Positions 61,206-64,000 of a stretch of 64,000 bases of DNA are shown here, piece after piece. The DNA comes from Enoplosus armatus (taxonomy: Eukaryota; Chordata; Actinopteri; Centrarchiformes; Enoplosidae). The stretch's first letter is position 1. Every line of letters starts with the position of its first letter. The translations under genes were made by a program, and so were the position numbers. The notes beneath the pieces were generated by a model. It searched no databases. It was not told the DNA's origin and saw nothing but the letters and a program-made list of their open reading frames with translations. The DNA is taken from assembly GCF_043641665.1 (NCBI RefSeq), contig NC_092203.1, positions 11,141,873-11,205,872 of the forward strand, written 5' to 3'.

Positions 61206-61479
61206 TTAAAAATTTGGTTTTAGAAAAATCTTTTATAATTTTAAATAATTTACTGTAACTGCCTTGTTTGAAAAATGTTGGCTCAAAAATGTTTGTGTTA
61301 CATTTTTGACCTGAATCCTTTATCTCTCTACCTTGTGACACACTGTTGTGGTGTATACGTTCCATTGATTCTACTTTCCCGGCAGCCTCAGCGGCTCTGC
61401 AGGCCCAGCCACTTACAGTCCAAACACTAGATTACAACAAGGACGCCGGGCAGGACAATAACTCCTCCCCCTCATCTCA

Positions 61480-61620
61480 AATCCCCCTTTATAATCCCTG
61501 AGGAAATCTCCTCCGCAGCACAAGGTGGAGTGAGTTTGTGTGTGTGGTCATACTAGGAGGAGGAGGAGGCGGCGGGGGCAGCTGCTCTTCAGTCATGGAG
61601 TTCCCAGATTCCTCAGAGCA
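61480..61620 (+). promoter_or_regulatory. Possible internal TATA promoter
   Basis: TTTATAATC (61488-61496) lies in a locally GC-rich 150 bp and is followed by a purine/GC-rich leader. An ATG at 61594 gives only a 14-codon frame. Some Shroom genes use internal promoters that make PDZ-less forms; whether this is one is speculation. Confidence 0.25.
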
Positions 61621-62139
61621 CTTGGCTCTGTCAGAGTAGTGGGAGTTGTGGTGTCAAAGTGCGTCTTTTTTTCTGTCCTGAAGTGTTTTTTTGAAGGAGT
61701 CAGCTGTGGAGAAGTGAAGTGGAAGTGTCCTTTTTGAACCAGAAGTGGTGTAGAGTACAAAGAGAACTTGCACACAAACAAAACTCAAAACTATTTGAGG
61801 TAGTTGGTAAGTTACCATGTTTTGTTGTCATGTTGTTTTGTTGTCAGTCCAGATAGATTATTTTAGCCAGCTTGTTTCAGGTACTTATAGTTACCGGCTA
61901 AATTATTCTAACTAGTAGCAGGTTATTTCACTTGTGAAATAAAATAAGGTTTTAGTACTTAATTATAGACAGAAATGACTTAATAAGATGGAGACTTTTG
62001 CAGTGTTTGTAGAGATTTGCACATAACTTGACTTTTTTATGTTTCAAGCCACCTGCTGTTTAAATTTAATTTTAATAATCCCTGCAAGGATTTGTGTATT
62101 TTCATTGTCAATCCATCCATATGTCTTGGTTTGTCCCAC

Positions 62140-62290
62140 CATCAGTCCAAAACCCAAAGATATTCAGCTTAGAAAGACATAAAACAGTGAAAAGCAGCAA
62201 ACTTTTGAGAAGCCATAGCCAGAGAATGTTTGTAGATTCATTTTCTGTTGATCGACTGATCATTTCAGTACTACCTGGGATATTATAGAT
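62140..62290. repeat. Degenerate dispersed repeat fragment
   Basis: CAAAGATATTCAGCTTAGAA, AACTTTTGAGAAGCCATAGC and CAGAGAATGTTTG follow the same order as other copies in the window. Confidence 0.5.
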
Positions 62291-62299
62291 TATAGATTT

Positions 62300-63790
62300 A
62301 TACAGATATTGCATGAGAATTATCAGTCATTTTAAGACACAAATGGAAGCTTTATTTATGCTAATGTAACTAACAGCTTGGACCGGAAGTCCACCATGTT
62401 ATTGCTTTAGTATAAAGAGTTTATGTACTTGTATACAACTAATATAATCTCCTCCACATGTTGCTAGTAGAGTGCCATGGAACCTGAAGAAGTTGGATAT
62501 GAAAAACATTTTTTTGAACTTCTTAATGTCAGAAAGTCCTCTTTTGTTTCAGCTCACTGCTGATATCTTTTTTATTTTTTTTTTTACTGCACTTTATGTA
62601 GCTTTATCAGATGACAAATGTACTAGTAGCCAACTGGGTCTGCTGTGTTTCAGTTTCATGTTTAGTTCTTTTGGGCTCGTATATCCTGGGAGAGAACGGT
62701 GGCGTCTCCTCCCCTTTGAATATCTGTGACAGACCAGCTGTATCCCCTGACAATAGACCTTCAGTGCTTTAGAAAAAGTGACATTTGCATTTCCATTGTG
62801 CAGGAGTTTGTTTTGAAGGCAGAGTGGCTCTCACTTTGTGTGTCACATTGAGCAGAGGGAGGGAAGGTTTTTAAGTTAAAGTAACAGTTTGGGTTTTTTG
62901 CAATTGAACACCAACCTCCTCTTCATCAAAGACCCTATTTGCCGTTGTAGCCTTTTCCTACATTTCACATTTTTGGTTTGTTTGGAATATACAAAAGAAG
63001 AAGAGCTTCTTTGGTTTATAGCCAGAGAAATGAGTGGGGGATCCTTCAATCCTGACAAGGTGCATTCAAGCTTCAAGGTTGGAAAATCATGGATGCCTTC
63101 TTTTGACTTTATTTTTTTGTTTATTGTAATTATGGAAAGTGACAATAAAACAATCTTAACAAATCTCAAAAACAACAAATAAACAAACCACAATACCACG
63201 ACAAGATTAGTACCAAATATCTCTTCTCTCCCTTGAGGGATGACAGTATACACAACAAACCAGCTACAGTAAAGAAATCAGAGACAGGTGTAGTATTGTT
63301 AGAAAGTCAGAAAGAAGGCGTCACACATTCTTTATTCCACTGCAGCGACTGGGAAACTCTGAGACTCCTGGGAGATGGCCAACAGAGATGTCCCACCTGA
63401 AGCGAGAGTACGGCCTCCCTGCATTCCTTTGCAGAAAGAATGCAGCATCTCCATCATGGGCCAGCAGGGTTAAAGTTGCAATCAAGGTGACTGAAGTCTC
63501 ATTTGGCAGAGAGATTTCACTTCAGTCTGACATTTAAACTTGGGAACTTGGAAAACAATTTCCCCAAATATTATATAATTTAAAGAAGACAGTATTTTAA
63601 AGATTCGAAAAGCTCCCAAAACATTAAATTATCACAGTATAGTTTGTCCTTCTAAGAGCTTTTATTTTTATTTTGTACCATTATGACTTCTATTCAGTGT
63701 GAAACTTCATTTCCACATTTAAGCTGCATAGTAAGCTGAAGTGGAAGAGGAGTGGAAAGTTGTGGTGGTTGGGGGGGAAAACTGTGAATC
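62300..63790. other. Intron-like or intergenic DNA; nothing recognised
   Basis: No exon or RNA gene could be supported in this stretch. Confidence 0.45.
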
Positions 63791-63799
63791 CGACTCACA

Positions 63800-64000
63800 T
63801 CCGTCTAATTTTTCTTAAAGCTAAGCAGCTAAGCTCGGTCTGGGCCATATGGCTGTAACAGATCTGCCTCCTTCTCCTGGTGTGAAAGCCTTTCACAATA
63901 ATAGAGGGGTCACAGGTTCCAACCAACAGCCAATATGAAGTTTCCTTGGGCAAGGCATTAAATACCTGCCTGCTTGGACTTCATTCTGGGTGAAAGTCCG
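63800..64000 (+). mobile_element. SINE, cut by the window end
   Basis: AAGCTAAGCAG and CTCGGTCTGGGCC (about 63818-63846) resemble the internal control region of 5S rRNA. Downstream, CACAGGTTCCAACC looks like a Pol III B box, and TTTCCTTGGGCAAGGCATTA is the conserved tail phrase of many fish SINEs. The head type (5S- or tRNA-derived, or a nested pair) is unclear. Confidence 0.45.

Larger units (their letters stand above)
56345..61370 (+). other. Intron-like DNA of the Shroom gene
   Basis: No further exon is supported. The long frame at 58269-58802 has a non-ATG start and no recognisable similarity. The sequence includes one MITE, a (CTG)n run at 59991-60010 and A/T-rich filler. Confidence 0.5.

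Overview
The window is nuclear DNA of a ray-finned fish, most likely a percomorph teleost. The evidence is split genes with GT-AG introns and short exons, dense Tc1, hAT and MITE debris of types common in teleosts, many microsatellites, and protein sequences that match fish versions of vertebrate genes. The order gls, stat1, mstn, smAKAP resembles the GLS/STAT1 and MSTN/C2orf88 neighbourhood of human chromosome 2. All exon models were spliced by hand from reading frame, splice signals and recalled family similarity; nothing was searched or aligned by program.

Layout. 1-1850: upstream DNA with an (AT)n tract and a CCAAT/YY1-like promoter. 2026-20262 (+): complete kidney-type glutaminase gene in 18 coding exons (616 aa), with a long A/T-rich 3' region to about 22450. 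22495-26510: a repeat-built block holding two large palindromes, a two-module minisatellite and two groups of minus-strand tRNA-like units. 27176-28784: a Tc1/mariner element with a full-length but catalytically altered transposase. 29449-39372 (-): complete STAT1 in 24 coding exons (764 aa). Its introns carry a second Tc1 element with an intact transposase frame, two hAT-type repeats and microsatellites placed directly at splice sites. Near 41161 there is a probable non-coding first exon, with CCAAT boxes and an ISRE-like site further upstream.

44781-46850 (-): complete three-exon myostatin gene (359 aa precursor, 109 aa mature), looking more like the mstna/MSTN2 paralogue. 48853-49170 (+): small membrane AKAP (C2orf88 homologue), 105 aa. 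51621-53181 (-): an unrecognised three-exon gene for a His/Gly/Arg/Asp-rich protein, with a 126-bp perfect direct repeat around its 3' half. 53930 onward (+): the 5' end of a Shroom-family gene. Its PDZ domain is coded by 54572-54787 and 56196-56344, and the rest lies beyond what I can find or beyond the window. From 56345 to 64000 I see intron-like DNA with a MITE, degenerate repeats, a possible internal TATA promoter and a truncated SINE.

These genes do not form a pathway. They are neighbours in an old vertebrate block: glutaminase (mitochondrial glutamine use), STAT1 (interferon signalling), myostatin (muscle growth restraint), smAKAP (membrane anchoring of PKA-RI) and a Shroom protein (actomyosin and cell shape). 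The least ordinary part is 22.5-26.5 kb, where tandem tRNA-like units with A-box-like, B-box-like and T-run terminator signals sit between large palindromes.
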